From Oenanthe sinensis (lineage: Eukaryota; Streptophyta; Magnoliopsida; Apiales; Apiaceae), in the NCBI GenBank assembly GCA_028671895.1, contig JAPMAC010000207.1, forward strand, positions 1,674,001 to 1,738,000: DNA of 64,000 nt, read 5' to 3'. Shown piece by piece: positions 11,587-25,063 of the stretch (positions are counted from its first letter, which is position 1; the number at the start of each line of letters is the position of its first letter). Under the pieces are notes generated by a model. The model was not told the origin of the DNA and made no database searches. It saw only the letters and a list, made by a program, of their open reading frames with translations. Position numbers and translations under genes: made by a program.

Positions 11587-12478
11587 ATGCTCCTGAGAAG
11601 TCAAAAACTGATTGTTTCCTCGACACAGTATATGTTCAAAGAATGCGAACACCTTCTGATCGTCAACGAGTCATAGAACTCTATGAGAAGGTATTTGAAC
11701 TTAAAAGTCTTGTATAAATCCATTTCCGCGCCTGCAGCTTAGTCCTGAGTACTTGACGATTGGGAGCACTTGCATTAGTAGAAATCATTCCCAGTCATAT
11801 AAACTCACTAAAAGTGAGCTTCATATAATGCCGGGGTCACGTAATAGCATGGAAGCAGTGGCATATTGTATCCGTCACCAATGGCTATGTATATTAGTAG
11901 GTCCTCCATCATCTGGTAAGACATCATTGTTGAGATCATTAATACAACTCACAGGCAGGGTTTTAAATGAATTAAATCTGTCATCTGCAACTGATATCTC
12001 TGAATTACTTGGATGCTTTGAGCAATACAATGCCTTCCGTAATTATCGTCTTGCAATTGGCCGTGTCGAAAGTTACATTACTGAATACTCAAGCCTACAT
12101 CTGGAACCCTTAACTGCGGCATATACAAGGAGAAAAGACCTGATTGCTCGATGGCTGACTTTTTTGTCGAGCAATGGCTATGGTGTTTTGAGTTCTTTTA
12201 CAACATATGATGATAATTGGACTATGAAGTCCTTGACTTCTGTTAGGTTGTTTGTTGAAATCGTAGAGAATCTATGTTCGAATTTGGAGAACGACATTTT
12301 GATGGTATCTTGGTCAAGTAAGGATCTGGACATGATTTTGAAGACAACGAGTAAGTTGACTGATGACAAGGGAGGGCGTTATTCAGCAAAGTTTGAATGG
12401 GTGACTGGAATATTGATAAGAGCTATAGAAAATGGGGAATGGATTGTACTCAAGAATGCAAATCTTTGCAATCCTACG
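11587..12478 (+). other. Midasin AAA6 module with a frameshift at its start
   Basis: One exon runs from 11587 (VYVQRMRTPSDRQRVIELYEK) to 12478 (NANLCNPT). It contains an intact P-loop GPPSSGKTS, the following LNELNLSSATDISELLGCFEQ and the conserved FEWVTGILIRAIENGEWIVL. Near 11712 the frame changes: the upstream frame runs into a TAA, and the family sequence NPFPRLQLSPEYL resumes in another frame. Reading the gap as an intron would need one of only 47 bp, so a small indel is more likely. Confidence 0.75.
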
Positions 12479-12581
12479 GTAATTATTTGTGTTGTTTTAT
12501 TATAGCCGGTGTTATTTATTTCATTTTATGTATATACTGTCACAGTCGTTGCTGATTTTATATCAACTGCTGTGTATGTAG

Positions 12582-14069
12582 GTTCTTGATCGGATAAACT
12601 CCTTAGTTGAACAGTCCGGATTTATAATGGTGAATGAGTGTGGGAATGTGGATGGAAAGCCGGTAATTGTCCATCCTCACAAACAATTCCGGATGTTCCT
12701 TACTGTGAATCCTACTTTTGGTGAAGTATCCCGAGCAATGCGAAATAGAGGTGTGGAAATTTTTGTTATGAAGCCTAATTGGCTGCTTCAGGAGGACTTA
12801 ATTGAGAATGGTGATGAGATTGAACTAAATGATGCGAAGAGATTTCTTGTGCTTTCTGGTGTACCTTCTCATAAATTGGTTGATTCAATGGCGAAAGCCC
12901 ATGTTTATGCAAGGGAAAAGGGGGTCAACCTAAATGTCAGCATTACTTATCTTGAACTTACACGCTGGGTGCAGCTGTTCCATCGACTTCTTACCTGTGG
13001 TAACAGGCCGGGTTGGAGCCTCCAAATAAGTTGGCAGCACACATATCTTTCATCTCTAGGCGAGGCAGAGGTAACAGATATAGTTAATCAAGTGTCAAGC
13101 TCTTTGTTATCAATCAGTGAAGTGTACAAGTTGAATTCCTTTCAAGAAAGTACTATATGCTTAGCAGGCGGATGGCCAACACCCTTGAAGTTACAAGATC
13201 TTGTATCTTACTCGAAAGAGTCTTGTGTGAGACAAAATTGCATGTATCTTGAATCCCTTGCTGCCCGATGCGCGTCTCATGCATTTGGAAGTCCATGTGT
13301 TCAAAATGAAGGTTGTGCTGGTTCTACCAAGCCTTACCTGTTGAATCTGAAGATGTTGCATGGAGTGATTTTTCCCAAGGCCTCGACTTCAATGGGAACA
13401 TACTACGTAGATCAGGAGTTGGATTTGGAACTTTACAGAAATATGATTTTCTTTGCTGCAAACTGGACAATGGAGCAGGCGACTGAGTTGGACTTGGACT
13501 TGTATCTTCTTTGGTTAGGTTGGTTTACTTGTAAGTTACAGCCATATGATAAATTTCTTAAAAATTTTCTGGCGATGCTGCAAGAAGAACAAAAACATTC
13601 TATTTGGCACTTTATACTTGAATGCCGTGGTCATATGTGCCAAACTGATTTTGAGTTAAAGGGGCAGCCAATTCTTTTAGGTGAGTTGGTGGATTCATCA
13701 TCACAGAATACATCGAGAGCTTCTAGTAGGCTACTCTCTAATGCAATTAAAAGCATAAGCTTACTTAGGCTTAGCTATTGGCAGTGGAGCGCTGAGGCTG
13801 AGTATTGTTTTCTCGGTGAAACTCAGTGTTTTGTACCTGTGCTGAGATATCTGAAAGAGTTGGAAGAGAAAGTGCTTGATTCTCTTGTCAGGTGTCCTTT
13901 TTTTGATGAAACTTTCAAGTTATACAGTGATCTTCTAGAAGATCATTTCTTGTTCTGGAAGGGGTTGATTTCATCTCATTTCGATTGTTTGACTATTGCA
14001 TGGCGTTCACTAATGAAGAATGCTATTAAATTTAAGGATTTATGTAGAAGAGAAGTTGAAAACTTTCAG
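12582..14069 (+). other. Midasin AAA6 end and start of linker (large intact exon)
   Basis: A 1,488-bp exon is open throughout and in frame with its neighbours. It includes HPHKQFRMFLTVNPTFGEVS, SRAMRNRGVEIFVM (arginine-finger/sensor region after AAA6), ITYLELTRWVQLF and then the helical linker with AGGWPTPLKLQDLVSYS and ANWTMEQATE. It is flanked by acceptor ATGTAG and donor CAG/GTGAAA. It is the best-preserved long segment of the gene. Confidence 0.85.
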
Positions 14070-16151
14070 GTGAAATCCCTGATACCCTAGTCCTCTTGTC
14101 TCATACATTTTCCTTGTTACATTTATTAAGGTTTTATCTATAAACGCCTGCTTTTCTGTAGAAGGAGAGTGAGAAATCGGACTGTGTTTCCTCTTGCTCG
14201 CTACGTGCACAGAGGTCCTTGCTTTGGGTCCATGGAGGACATCCGTTTCTACCTTCTTCTGCCGATGTATATCATAAGCAGCAACAGCTTTTAAGCCTCT
14301 GTGAATTGGTTTGGCCAAGAAAGAAGTTGTGGAAGATTTGTATGTCTTTTATGCTTTATCAATCGTGGAACGATATGTTTTATTAGTTCGTTTGATTTAT
14401 TCTTTCTGTGCTCTGACGTGGAAACTCTATGATTTGTAGCCGTCACCAACAGTCCTATCAAAGCTGCTGTATCTTCTGATTCCAACCTTCGAGTTATTAC
14501 TTTACAAGGTTCATTTTTGTATACATTTAATCAATGCCGCTCTGTATGAGCTCTTTTTTCCACATATAATGTTTCTTTACTCAGATATGGTAATATAGAG
14601 CATATTACAAGTCTCTTCCCGTTATTCTATTGTAAGAAGGGCATCAACTTTATGTTTATTTCCATTTCTTTTGCTTTCGTCTTATAAGGATTATGCATGT
14701 CATCGTGCATCGTGAGTGGGGATGTTGATGATTCTAATCACAAGATTGTACAGCAGCTTGAAGAGATGCATCAGGTTAGTCTCTGCTTCTGCTGGAAATT
14801 AAAGATCTTTTTGTTGGAAGTTTGAAGCGTTAAGGTTTATATATTGTTTTACAGATGCTTTGGAGAAAATTTGAGCATGAAACACATAAGTTGCAAGAAG
14901 AGACGGGTTCAGCTCTTCGAGCTTTCAACCGAGATCAATCTATTTGTGCTTTCTCGCCCAATGTATTATGTACACAAACAGGCCTTGATAATTGGCTTCC
15001 CACACTTCCATTTGTTGATGAAACAAGTGTATTACTGGATATGTGGTTGCTTCAGGAGCTGTCGAAGATTGTTGTATTTGAGGAGGATGACATACAGCCT
15101 GTAAGCTATAAGTTTTTACTGTATTTTGCCGACTTATTTCCATTTTGTTCGTCTAATAGCATTTCAGAGACTTGTCATTTGAATTTGGGTGGTAGAAGGC
15201 CATTAAAACTCCAAACTTGTTCCATTGTTAATACTTAATATATGACTTTTGATGTACAAATTTTATTTCATTTCATTCGCATGATCATCTAGTTATCAGT
15301 TTAGTATATTAAAGTGCTCTCAATGCGATTAACATAGTTATAGAAGCTTCTCAATACTTTGTTGCAAAGTTTTGCAATTATAAAGTGCTCTACTTAATGT
15401 ATAGGGCCTGTCTTTTCTTTGCTGAAAGCACCACATGATTTAACCAATATCTGTGCCATTTAGTTTTTCTGTACATAATTATTGTTACATTATCCACCGC
15501 TGCAATTGAAGTAATTTTAAACACAGCATTCTCTGTATTATGTTCTGAATAAAGAGTGTGCAACTCAATGTATGTTCATGTACAATCTTTTCTTAGTCGA
15601 GTTTTATTGTTTTATTCTTGAAAATATTGTTGATTTTACACTTCTTACATATGTGAACAGGTTTTGTCTCGGTTGTCTGACCACCTTCAGTTTACATTGA
15701 ACTATTCATTGGAAGTTTCATCTAGACCTCCTACAGACTTCTCAGCACATCAAAAGATATTGTGGACTCTCGATGCTTGGGCATCAGCGAAAGCGGGTTA
15801 GTTTGATGTCTAATCCTTGTTTGAAAAGTAGCTTTCATCTTCTATAGCCTTTAATTTAATTAATCCTCTTTATAAAACAGAAAAACCGAAATTTCCAAGC
15901 TTTGTTCTCGAGATGTGGTTTAATTGGCACACATCATTGTGGACGCACAGCTCTACACATTTGAAGGCATGTCTCACAGTTTAGTTTCAGTTAACTATGT
16001 CATAGTGTTGTTCTTTCTTGTTGCAAAACCTTGTGACTATTTGTTTTATATATACTGGTCTACAGAATGTTTTAGGAGTGCATGATTATGATGCTATGCT
16101 CCCAGATGTGCTTTTCCAGCCAGTGAAAATGGCTGCTGTCGACACTATTCT

Positions 16152-17437
16152 GTAAGATAACTTTGAAATTTGTTTGAACATTTCAATCACTATGTAAGGA
16201 TAGTCTATTAGAAGTTCCAGTGTAGAATGAAACAGTTAAAGCGGTTAATGCGGCAAGAGATCGAGCCTGGGAACTAGATGCTTTTCGATACTTTTAGAGC
16301 AGTGGTATGAATTGCTTTTGTCAATAAAATTAAAAAGGAAAAAGAAAATTAGATAGATGGTGTGTTTTTGTGCTTTGAAAGGTGAACGTGACGGTGCTAT
16401 GAACAAAAACTAGTTAACTTGTGATAAAAACATGAACATAATATTTCTGAGATATTCCAAAGCAGATGAAAGTTGAAGGATTGGAGTTCTATATTTATTT
16501 ATATAATTTGAACAAATGCCTCTTGGTCTAGTTATTCTCCTTTATGAGAGGTTGTGGGCTCAAATCTCGTCAGAGATAAGGTGGGTGTGTGAGTGTGTTC
16601 GATTATATGCATGTGAATCCAATATGCTAGTGCAAAATCAAATTATTTACTAGTATGTAATTTATATTTGTATGCATATATAGTTTTAGTTCAAGCCTGC
16701 AGATGACAAATGGAATCATAATACAACTGTTGTTTTTATCTTTAAAATCTTTTAGCACTGAAGAATCCTACGGAGAAGAGTAATTAGTACAAGGAAATTA
16801 AGGCAAACCCAAGACAAAGAAAATATATGAAAGTAAAGGGTCATGTAGGAATTACAGAATTGCTATACATTGCATATGAAATAAAATTGAGACCATGAGA
16901 AAAAGGGACGGGGAACAAGAGCATTACTACAAACACATCTACCAAATGTCTCAACCTAAGAAACTATTCTTAGTTGGGTCCTCATTATAGAAGTTGGTGA
17001 CATGTTCAGAACTAAAAAACTTACAAAACAGTATTAGAGTTGACTTTTGACTACTGTTAGACTCCCAGTTTGCATGGTTTGATATTTTGATGTGGCATAT
17101 CCATGTGATTAGAATTTGTGATCTGGACACTTGAAGCATATCTGCAAGCTTCAGAGTACAGAGTCACTATTGGAGGCGGTGTTATACCCTATTCGGCCTG
17201 TTCCTTGAAGCTTTGAGGTTTCTATTCTCAGTAGAGACATGTGTGCATGAGTAGGGTAGGGGTCCTCTTTAAATACCCCACTTGCCTTGAAATAATAAAT
17301 AAATGTTTGTATGCCTTTAAATATTTTTATTACTTCAAAGTTCCTCATGTCTAAGCAAGGCACTGTGCTGTTACTTGATTTTTTATTTTTCATTTTCATG
17401 ACTCTGATTATTATGTCTGTTTCTTTCTTTTTGTTAG
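16152..17437 (+). other. Midasin intron of about 1.3 kb
   Basis: The intron lies between exons ending AAVDTIL and beginning QCSSAIRDHYVHML, with a phase-2 junction and GT-AG borders. Apart from a possible SINE head near 16520, I see no gene or element in it. Confidence 0.6.
16515..16640 (+). mobile_element. Possible tRNA-derived SINE fragment
   Basis: Sequences resembling the internal RNA polymerase III promoter are spaced as in a tRNA: tggtctagtta (A-box-like, about 16524) and ggctcaaatct (B-box-like, about 16557). This suggests a SINE head. The 3' tail and target duplication were not identified, so this is tentative. Confidence 0.28.
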
Positions 17438-20400
17438 GCAATGTTCATCTGCGATCAGGGATCATTATGTACACATGTTGAAACTTAGAGTTTCTTCTCA
17501 TAATCTTTTGGTAAGACCATCCCAGATGGTCAATGCATATAACTTTCTTGTATCAACTGCCCGGTGTCTATTTCAACAGGTAACATTTTAGTAAGAAAAA
17601 TTAGGCTCATCACAACTGTTTGCTAGAATAATAATTTTGCTTCTCTAGGTGGTTTTTGCCCACAAGAAATCATTTGAAGCTAACAAGTACTCTGCAATAA
17701 TGTCATGGTTTTGTTTTAATGACAAGGGGATATTTACGGTAACCTTATTACAATAATTTATATGTTTTTGATACACACCTGTACACCATAGTATCATATC
17801 TGTTTTCGAACTGCTTCTCTGGTCAAATATCGGAGGATCATATATTTTTAACTTGAAACCATTTTCTGGTGGCACATATTTTCTGATATCATAATGTGGT
17901 TTAATTTTGTTTTTTTTATCAAATTCAACTCTCATGTTCACAGAAAGATAGAATTCAAGAGATGATTCTTACCCTTTCGTCGTCGAACCACCATGCATTT
18001 ACAACACTAATAGATTCCCTGATTGAGCCACTGCTTAATGAATTGTATCTGCAATGCTCATCCACAGGTTAACATCTTGTTTCTTGTTAATCAGCAATAA
18101 TAACTCAATAATGATATATGTACAATTTGGTAATATGTGTTTCTTTTAGACTCTGAGTATAGTGTTGCATGCGCATGGTTACGAGTTGGGGCATTACGCT
18201 ATCATCTCTTGATTTACTGTGATGATCTGGATCCAGCTGTGAAGTATTCTATCAGATATTCACAGCTGGTCGAAAGGATTGCTTCACTCGAAGTAGAAAT
18301 CAAGGTACCTTGATCTAAACTGCAAAATCAAATTAATATTTTACCTGCCTGTATTACATTTTTATAGGCTGATGAATATTAAAGACTTTCTGTACTTGTG
18401 TGCATTTGTATATATGTCTCATAAAAATAGAAAGTCCAGTTTGTTTTGCGTTTGTGCCATCTTTTAAAAGTATAAACGAGAGTAACATTTCTGCAGTTAC
18501 TTGCCAATGAGCCTAGAGTGCAAGTATCTGATATTATGATGAATTCATTCTAATATGTAGTATGTGTCAACGTCAAGTATCAGCACTTAAGTGGTTGGAT
18601 TGGTGTGATAACATACATTAATAATTAAAACTAAAATCTTGTCCCAACTGCCTGTTGTTTGCAGGTTCGTAAAGAGTGTGAACATCTTGCAGGCTGTTTC
18701 TCGTTGAGAGATGCTTTCAAAGAAAAATTTACATTGCTGGAAAAGCTAAGAGAAGAGAAGACAATTCTGCAAAGACGGGTCAGTGTGCTTTTGTACCTAT
18801 TTTTCCACTTCCGTATATTGTTGATCACTAGTTAGGACATTGACCTACTATATCCATTGATGCCAACATTAAAAATTCGTAATAGTTGAGCTCTATACTA
18901 TGTAATATTTATTCTGTTCTCATTTAGCGGAGCTTTTAGATATGCAAGTGTTGAAGGTGTAAATAGCTCTGTGCATATATTTAAGAACTAAATTTATGCA
19001 GCACATCTACTTATCAACCTTTAATGAAAATCTTACTTGTAATAAGAACATTGAGAGTCTTGTAGTATGCAACCTGCAGTATATCTATTACCTATTACTT
19101 TTGATAATTTACATGCTGCATTTACTAAATTCTCGTCACGCTTTTTTCTTTTATTTGTTTTAGAATCACAATTTGATAGACTCTAATTAGCTTCTCTTGC
19201 ATGTTTCTCAGATCGTGTTCCGCTTGGATCCTGAAAAATTTATCAAATTAAAATATGAATGTGATGAGTTCATTAGTTATGTTACAACATCGCTTAGTTT
19301 GATAAGTACTGGAAAAACTATGAATATACAAGAGCTCACTGTTCAAGTCCAGAACTGTCAGGTAAGTTGATTTCCATAACATTGGAGTTGTTCTCAGTTC
19401 TTTGTTACTAAATTACTAGTTTATCTGCATCCAGAACTTTCTCTTATTTTTGTTTATTCATTATTTTGGTTGCCTGTGTTAGGGTTTGTATCTGTTCATA
19501 TCAAGATATTATAGATACTTTATTAACTCTCATACAGTCTTCTCTTCTAAATCTACCAGGAAACGATAACGCGGTTCATTGAGCGGTTGTCAGATGAATA
19601 TGCGGCATACATTGATATAATTCAACCAGTTCAAGTTGCACTATATGAAATAAAATTAGGCCTAGCTCTTCTCCTTTCTAGTAATTTGCAGAAAAGATTT
19701 CTGGATAGTATTGGACAGGGTGACATGGATGAAGTTCTGGTACTGTGCAATGCTTGTTTGCTAGTACTGTTTTATCATTACTGTATTACTTCCTGATATA
19801 GTTACTTAGAATAGGTAAGTAGTATTATTCTGTAGTTTGTTACATAATCTATTTAACAAACTAAGATTACTATGTAAATTATTATATTATGCCAATTGAT
19901 CTAAAAATCCAGGTTTATCTTACTGTGACTTTGGTTATTTCTACTGTCCTCATAGTAATTATCATCACATTATGTGCATAGGAATTTTTGAATTTACTGG
20001 CAGGGATGGTAAACCATATCTTAATTGTCAATATATCTGTCCTTGTCTTCATCAAAATTTTAGTATGCTGTTCATTTAATAGTACTTGATATTTATATCT
20101 GAATTGGATTGGCAGGGAGCAATATATTCATTTATTAGATTCCCTAGAGGCTACTTATTAGAAGCTCGATCTCTTGTGCTCGACTGCAAGGCAGCCAGGC
20201 TTTCCTGCTCTGATATAGTTTATCCTAAAACTATAACTACTCTGAATACAAGTTTGCTGGAAACTTTGGCGGTGTTATCAGCTGATGAGTCTGATAGAAA
20301 GGTCTATAATACATCTTTGGTGGCTTACATATATAATAAGATATATTTATACATTGCAGCTTTCAGATATAGGAATTTTCTGGTTGCGTAGCTCTTATGT

Positions 20401-20725
20401 CATTTTTCCTGCTTTGTACCATTTTCTAGAGTGATATGCAATTGTTAAACACATTGTATAACATTTGCAGATGTCAAGCCTACAACTGAGAGCAGAGATC
20501 TGTAAGAATGTACTGTTTCAAGTTGCACATTCTACTGCCGAGGCTCGTTTCATGGATAATTCATCATTCAAGGTAATTACTTTTTCATCTTATAACAGAT
20601 TAGTAATTTTAATTTTTTGTTGTCTTTGAAAGTTCATATGCCAATATTGTCTCCTAAGCTGTGCTTTTTCATATATTTGTGAATACTTCCAATAATCAGA
20701 TGTTAGATACTATATTTGATGATTT

Positions 20726-20731
20726 TCGAGT
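20726..20731 (+). other. Frameshift in midasin linker exon
   Basis: The exon opening at 20700 reads MLDTIFDDF and then meets TGA. The conserved continuation LWMSMKVQVKTKEEHEAQQY lies in the frame starting at 20732. A single base appears lost before cgag. Confidence 0.7.
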
Positions 20732-23486
20732 TTGTGGATGAGTATGAAAGTTCAAGTAAAAACTAAAGAAGAACATGAAGCTCAGCAGTACAAATTCCGG
20801 CCTCGTGCATTTAAGATAGACAGCATTATTCAAGTTGACATATCAACCCTTCGTAGTTCAGTTGGAAATGCTGCTTTTTCAGAATGGCAGGAGATGATTT
20901 CAGCAGAAGAAGAGATTAATGTACAGGTCAGAATAATTTCGCTCATCTTTCCCTTCCCTAGCTATCTCTCTGCCATTTCTTACTCTATATTTCCATCAAT
21001 GCAGACAAACGCTGATGAGTATACTGAATCCTTGGAAGAGAATTGGAGATTCTTACAAGAAACAGTTCTGGACCACGTGGTTTTTCTCCACAATGCATTA
21101 TATGGTTCAATGGATCTTATACAAAATGTAAGCCGATCTAAAATTTGGTGTATTTATATATATTTATAATTTTTTAGAATCATATATATATTTGTGTATT
21201 TGAATAATTACTTGTAATATGTTATGTAATATATCGTTGGAAGCCTTATAATTTAGGGTATAGTATCAAGATGCATTTGTAAGTGGTAATTAGAAATTTT
21301 CATCTGAGCATGTTTTACGTAATATGTAATTCTGTATGTTTCTTCCTTCAGTATACAAGTAAGGATTCTAAAGTAGATTTATGTCGCTTCCTTTGCTCTA
21401 CAAGTGAGGATATCGTAGTAGACTTATTTATATTTATATAACTAGCAGTTTGTTCGAAATGGTTAGGCTAATATTTCTATCTAGATTTTAAGTGTTTCCT
21501 ACTTGATAACACCTTCTAACACTGGCCAATCAGAATTATTTTCCACTAAAAAGTACGTTGTTGAATATTTGTTGTGTGTATGTGCATGCATGCATATAGA
21601 CGGATGAATAGTGCTTGTCAGATGTTTTTCTAGTATATCACATAGTTTTTAGTCCGGTAAATAATATAACCTTTCTTTTGTTCAGCCTGGAAGCATTAAA
21701 GTGTCAGATTCAGACAGGCTGTCTACCTTTGTTGACTCGTATACACTGGGGACCAGAATGATTAAAAGTAATTTCTAAGGGTTCATACTCTAGTCTTTGG
21801 AATTTTATTCTTTATGACCCAAAGTGTAATTTTTATTTTTTGTTTCAGGTCTGGAAGGTTTGCTGTCCTCCAGTTTAGATGCAAAGCTCGTGCCAGAGCA
21901 TTTGCTTCGCCTCTGTATAGATTATGAACAGAAATTTGTGTGCTCTGATAAAACAAATGAAGCCTACAATTTCTATAAGGTTCTGTCTCATTTTTATATT
22001 TCGAAAAAGAAGTTTACTCTTTTTTTTTCTTATTATTATTTTTATGAATTATAATAATGCTGCACTTCCCTTGTAGGATTCAAATGCACCTGTGAGGGCT
22101 AAAATGGTGGAGCCAGTTTTAGCTCTTCAGAAGCGAATCACATTTCTTTTAAATGAGAGAGATGATCATCCTGCTCTTCAGAAAATATTGGATGTGATTG
22201 AAATGGTCCTTTCTATACCTTTGAACACTCCTCTATCCAAGGTAATAGATTTCCCTGATGGTTTACATTATTAAAAGCATCTTTTATTTTTTGGTTTGCA
22301 ATAATATCTTACATCAAATATATATTGAAGCTAAGAGTGAATTGAGGCCAGCTATGCTGATTTGTGTTATGTTAAGAAAAACACTAGAAATGTGCCATTT
22401 ATCTTTTATTTTCTTTGTCAATGATTTGTTGAAATTATACTGTTGAGGATTTCGGTTATTGGCCATAGTTAAGTTCATTATATTGTGATTTGCCTTCTAT
22501 TTTAAGTGTATAACTTGTTAGATACCTAAACTAGGATATCACCTTACATTTTTGCTTGGTTTGACTTTTAGGCCCTGTCAGCGTTACTGTTTCTTTTGAG
22601 CAGGATCCGTACATTACAGGAAACTGTTTCTAAATTTCCTCTTAGCGGTAAGTGTATCAATTTTGCAGAATTCTAGATCATTTTTAGTTCCTCCCTTGAA
22701 GTACCATGTTAATTTGTGTGTTGCATTGAAACCTGGAATAAGCAGATGAAATGGAGCCAATTCTTTTTCTAGTATCTTCGTGGCAAAATTTAGAGTTTGA
22801 ATGCTGGCCTGCTTTGCTCAATGAAGTTCAAGCTCAATTTGAGACTAATGCTGGGAAGGTAATTATTGTTCTAATTCTCTGGCCATAATGCCATGTTCAG
22901 CTAGCCACTTTCTATTAGGAAATTCTAGAAAAGTGAATAGGCAAGTATCAAAATACAGTGGAAACTAGGGTTTGTGCAATGTGATAATTTGATTATTTTT
23001 TTTAGCAAGAATTCAAGGTCATTGATATGGATATTTAGGTTTCCTCCAGTAAAAGTATGTAGTATTTATGTCTTTTAATTGAATTACCAGACAACAGTTT
23101 TGTGTTGTTGGCAGTTGGAGACATGGAGATATGTTTTTACTGGCTCCTTAATTTGGTTTTTTTAATCTCCTTGCAGTTGTGGTTCCCTCTATATTCAGTT
23201 CTGCAGAGTAGGCATTCTGATAATACAGATGAGTATAATAACTCCACTATTCGAAGGTAGGTTTAGTATCTTGTCTACTGATGAGTTAATATCTTATGCT
23301 GTGTAGCGTTAGTTCTATGCTTACTGATAACTTTTGCAGTTTGGAGGAGTTAATGGAGACGTCCAGTATTGGCGAATTCAGAAAACGTCTTCAACTTATT
23401 TTTGCTTTTCTTGGACAAACTAGTGCTGGTATACACCGTGGTTGCTATTCAAGGTGTGGCTTGCTTATTTCAATTTTCGTCCAGTT

Positions 23487-23487
<1 letters not shown>

Positions 23488-23521
<34 letters not shown>

Positions 23522-23532
23522 GTATGTATATA
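23488..23532. repeat. Compound microsatellite (TA)n(TATG)n
   Basis: A run of TA dinucleotides passes directly into TATG tetranucleotides inside a midasin intron. It is probably length-polymorphic. Confidence 0.9.
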
Positions 23533-25063
23533 TCAAACAGAAGCTGACACAGATAGTTGTTTTTTATTTTTATATGTAATTAATTATATTCAGGAATGAA
23601 CATGTCTTTGGGTAAATAGTCTAACTGTTGGTTTGTTTTTTTTCCTTTCAAAGTACTAACCTTGATACATTTTGTAGTTCTTACCAAAGAGAAAATATGA
23701 ACATACTGTACAACACCTTTGGCTTCTATGCTCAGTTTTTGCCAATGTGAGTTCTAATTTTTAATGGTTGAATTATCTCGAGTTTACATAAAATTATTTC
23801 AAGAATGGTAATGTTGTATGTACTTCTTTCACAGAATCTTGGTGCAGACAGAAACTAGCAGGAAGAGTATTGAGTTGGAACTAAAGGAACTTTTGAAATT
23901 ATGTCGATGGGATCGAAATGATAGTTACTTGACTATGGAAATCTCCAAACGGACAAGGCAGAAAGTAATGAAGATCATACAAAAGTACACTGTAAGTCTG
24001 TCGATTTCAGCATTAATATATATTGAGATATAGTTATCGTGATTTATGAATATACAAGGGAGTTTATGGTGCTATCAACGAACTGCAAGTCTACAAGTAT
24101 AATGAACTGTTAGTTTGTTTCGGATTACTATAATTCCGAGGTTATTGGTTATTACTGAGGTCGGTACTGACTAACATTGCCTATATTAACTGTCATTGAA
24201 ACGTGTTATGACTATACCAACACTTAATTATATGAACTGTTTGTTCTGTTGCAAGTATTCTGGTTTTTGGAATTTGTCCTGCTTCTATATACTTTATCCT
24301 GTATATGCTTTAGATATTAGAGGTAGAATTAAAAATGTAGATTCTTAGAGGATTATGCCATCAGTTTGATTTAAGAATAATTTAATAGAGTAAGGCATGT
24401 TTAAGGGATATTAAACGGTGTTTATGAAACTTTGGTCTTACTAGAACATAGGTCTGCACAAGGTTTTCGGTTATATTTTTAGCAGATTTATTTAAGCACA
24501 AAACAACAATGATTTTGTTTATTTGGTGTTTTAATATCCATAGGATCTACTGGAACAGCCTGCAATGCGATTTCTTGCTCAAGCCGCAGCACAAAGAGGG
24601 TCACAACTTCAGACTCCACAAGCTCCGGATCTTTTTGGAGATTCCTTTGAGACGGACAGTCTTATCCTCACTATTGCATGTGACCCCATTCATTTCAGTA
24701 ACGAAAGAAGGTATATTATTATAGTAGTACTATAAAAATTCATTATGTTTGTACCTTCTTTGCTACATTGTTTAATCTTTCAGTTCTGAATTTTTGTACA
24801 TTTTTAGTAATTCTACATTTTTCTTACTCTATTCATTACCCTGATATAGGTCTCTTTGGTTTACTACATTGAGGAGTAAACTGTGTAGTGCTTTGCAAAA
24901 CCTTCATGGACAAATTGAATTTGACTTCCTTCAAAACTCTATTCAGGAACTTACAGGTTGTTTGTCTATTCTTTTCGGAGTTGAGCTGCCAATAAAATCA
25001 TGATAGATTTTTGCTATACTATTGTTCCTATATCTCAAGCTGTTGCTCCTCAAATTTGTGCAG

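Larger units (their letters stand above)
14162..24956 (+). other. Midasin linker exons, first half
   Basis: Exons, with borders read from splice sites and frame: 14162-14339, 14440-14508, 14689-14774, 14855-15100, 15661-15796, 15881-15966, 16066-16151, 17438-17579, 17649-17738, 17944-18067, 18150-18304, 18665-18778, 19212-19361, 19560-19739, 20116-20301, 20471-20572, 20700-20926, 21005-21127, 21686-21767, 21849-21979, 22077-22241, 22572-22647, 22746-22858, 23177-23256, 23340-23453, 23678-23746, 23835-23991, 24544-24710 and 24850-24956. They encode the long alpha-helical linker between the AAA ring and the tail; it has no catalytic motifs. The exon at 20700 has a one-base deletion near 20726, after which the family sequence LWMSMKVQ continues in the next frame. 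Confidence 0.75.

Noticed and set aside
11691..11737. A GT...AG intron between the AAA5 and AAA6 parts of midasin
   Set aside because: It would be 47 bp, below the practical minimum for plant introns, and it would remove NPFPRLQ, which is conserved in the family. A frameshift is a better explanation.
17645..17941. Minus-strand ORF of 98 residues
   Set aside because: It overlaps a midasin exon and intron on the other strand and resembles no family.
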